Notes under the pieces: model-generated | Told to the model about the DNA's origin: nothing | Seen by the model: only the letters and a program-made list of their open reading frames with translations | Databases searched by the model: none | Translations under genes and position numbers: made by a program | NCBI RefSeq assembly: GCF_029227915.1 | Contig: NC_079884.1 | Location: 23,560,001 to 23,624,000 of the forward strand | Length of the DNA: 64,000 nt | Direction: 5' to 3' | DNA from: Hydractinia symbiolongicarpus | Taxonomy: Eukaryota; Cnidaria; Hydrozoa; Anthoathecata; Hydractiniidae | In this document: one piece after another, positions 63,763 through 64,000 of the stretch | How positions within the stretch are numbered: position 1 is the stretch's first letter | Layout: each line of letters begins with the position of its first letter

Positions 63763-64000
63763 CTAAAGTAGTAGTTGATAGACTAATTAACGTGATATTG
63801 ATCCGTTAAAGAGACCTTGGATGCTTCTTATTGTAAACTCTAACAAAAACAACATAAATGCTGAATCAATTACTTTCCACTTCCGGAGATTTCTTAACTT
63901 TGATTTTTCTTATAATGAACAATGTTCCTCTGATGTTACATTCTTTAATTTGATGAGTAGGTTTCTAGCAAATTGTAATTAAAAATAAAATGTATCGAAC
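63763..64000. other. Upstream intron or 5' flank of the membrane-protein gene
   Basis: No exon recognised. Because the exon ending at 63762 on the minus strand has a good acceptor (CTTTAG) in front of it, this sequence is most likely an intron continuing past the window edge. Confidence 0.5.

Overview
The window is AT-rich eukaryotic (animal) DNA. Its genes are split into many small exons by AT-rich GT-AG introns, and the space between them is full of transposon remnants. The protein families present (a long multi-doublecortin protein of the DCDC1 type and a RABL6-type GTPase), the gene density and the repeats fit an early-branching metazoan, most probably a cnidarian. The species cannot be fixed from the sequence alone.

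Layout. (1) 112-3979, minus strand: a complete 7-exon gene for a 1,085-residue coiled-coil protein with Pro/Gln-rich and poly-Gln segments; family not recognised. (2) 3980-12937: about 9 kb without a host gene, holding a MITE with a 112-bp tandem duplication, a 1.58-kb TIR element with an internal recurring motif, a (TA)n tract of about 260 bp, and a decayed Penelope-like element. (3) 12938-38133, plus strand: a DCDC1-like gene. I could chain 36 coding exons in frame from ATG to stop, giving 1,881 residues with about six doublecortin-like domains, two beta-trefoil (ricin-like) regions and a CxxC site. Its introns carry several transposons, including a 1.8-kb element with perfect 54-bp TIRs and an in-frame minisatellite. 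(4) 38134-40849: intergenic, with a second MITE copy. (5) 40850-51812, plus strand: a RABL6-like gene, 18 coding exons, 758 residues, complete. (6) 51813-61201: intergenic, with a 1.5-kb TIR element whose TIRs are modular, a non-LTR retrotransposon fragment, two adjacent copies of an unclassified repeat, and a decayed retroelement gene. (7) 61202-63762, minus strand: the last four recognisable exons of a single-pass membrane protein whose 5' part lies beyond the window or was not found.

Functional links. DCDC1 and RABL6 both belong to families tied to microtubules or small-GTPase trafficking, and the coiled-coil protein could act at the cytoskeleton. Co-function is inference only. There is no operon, and the genes lie kilobases apart. 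Exon borders were read by eye from splice consensus plus continuity of reading frame. They need transcript data for confirmation.
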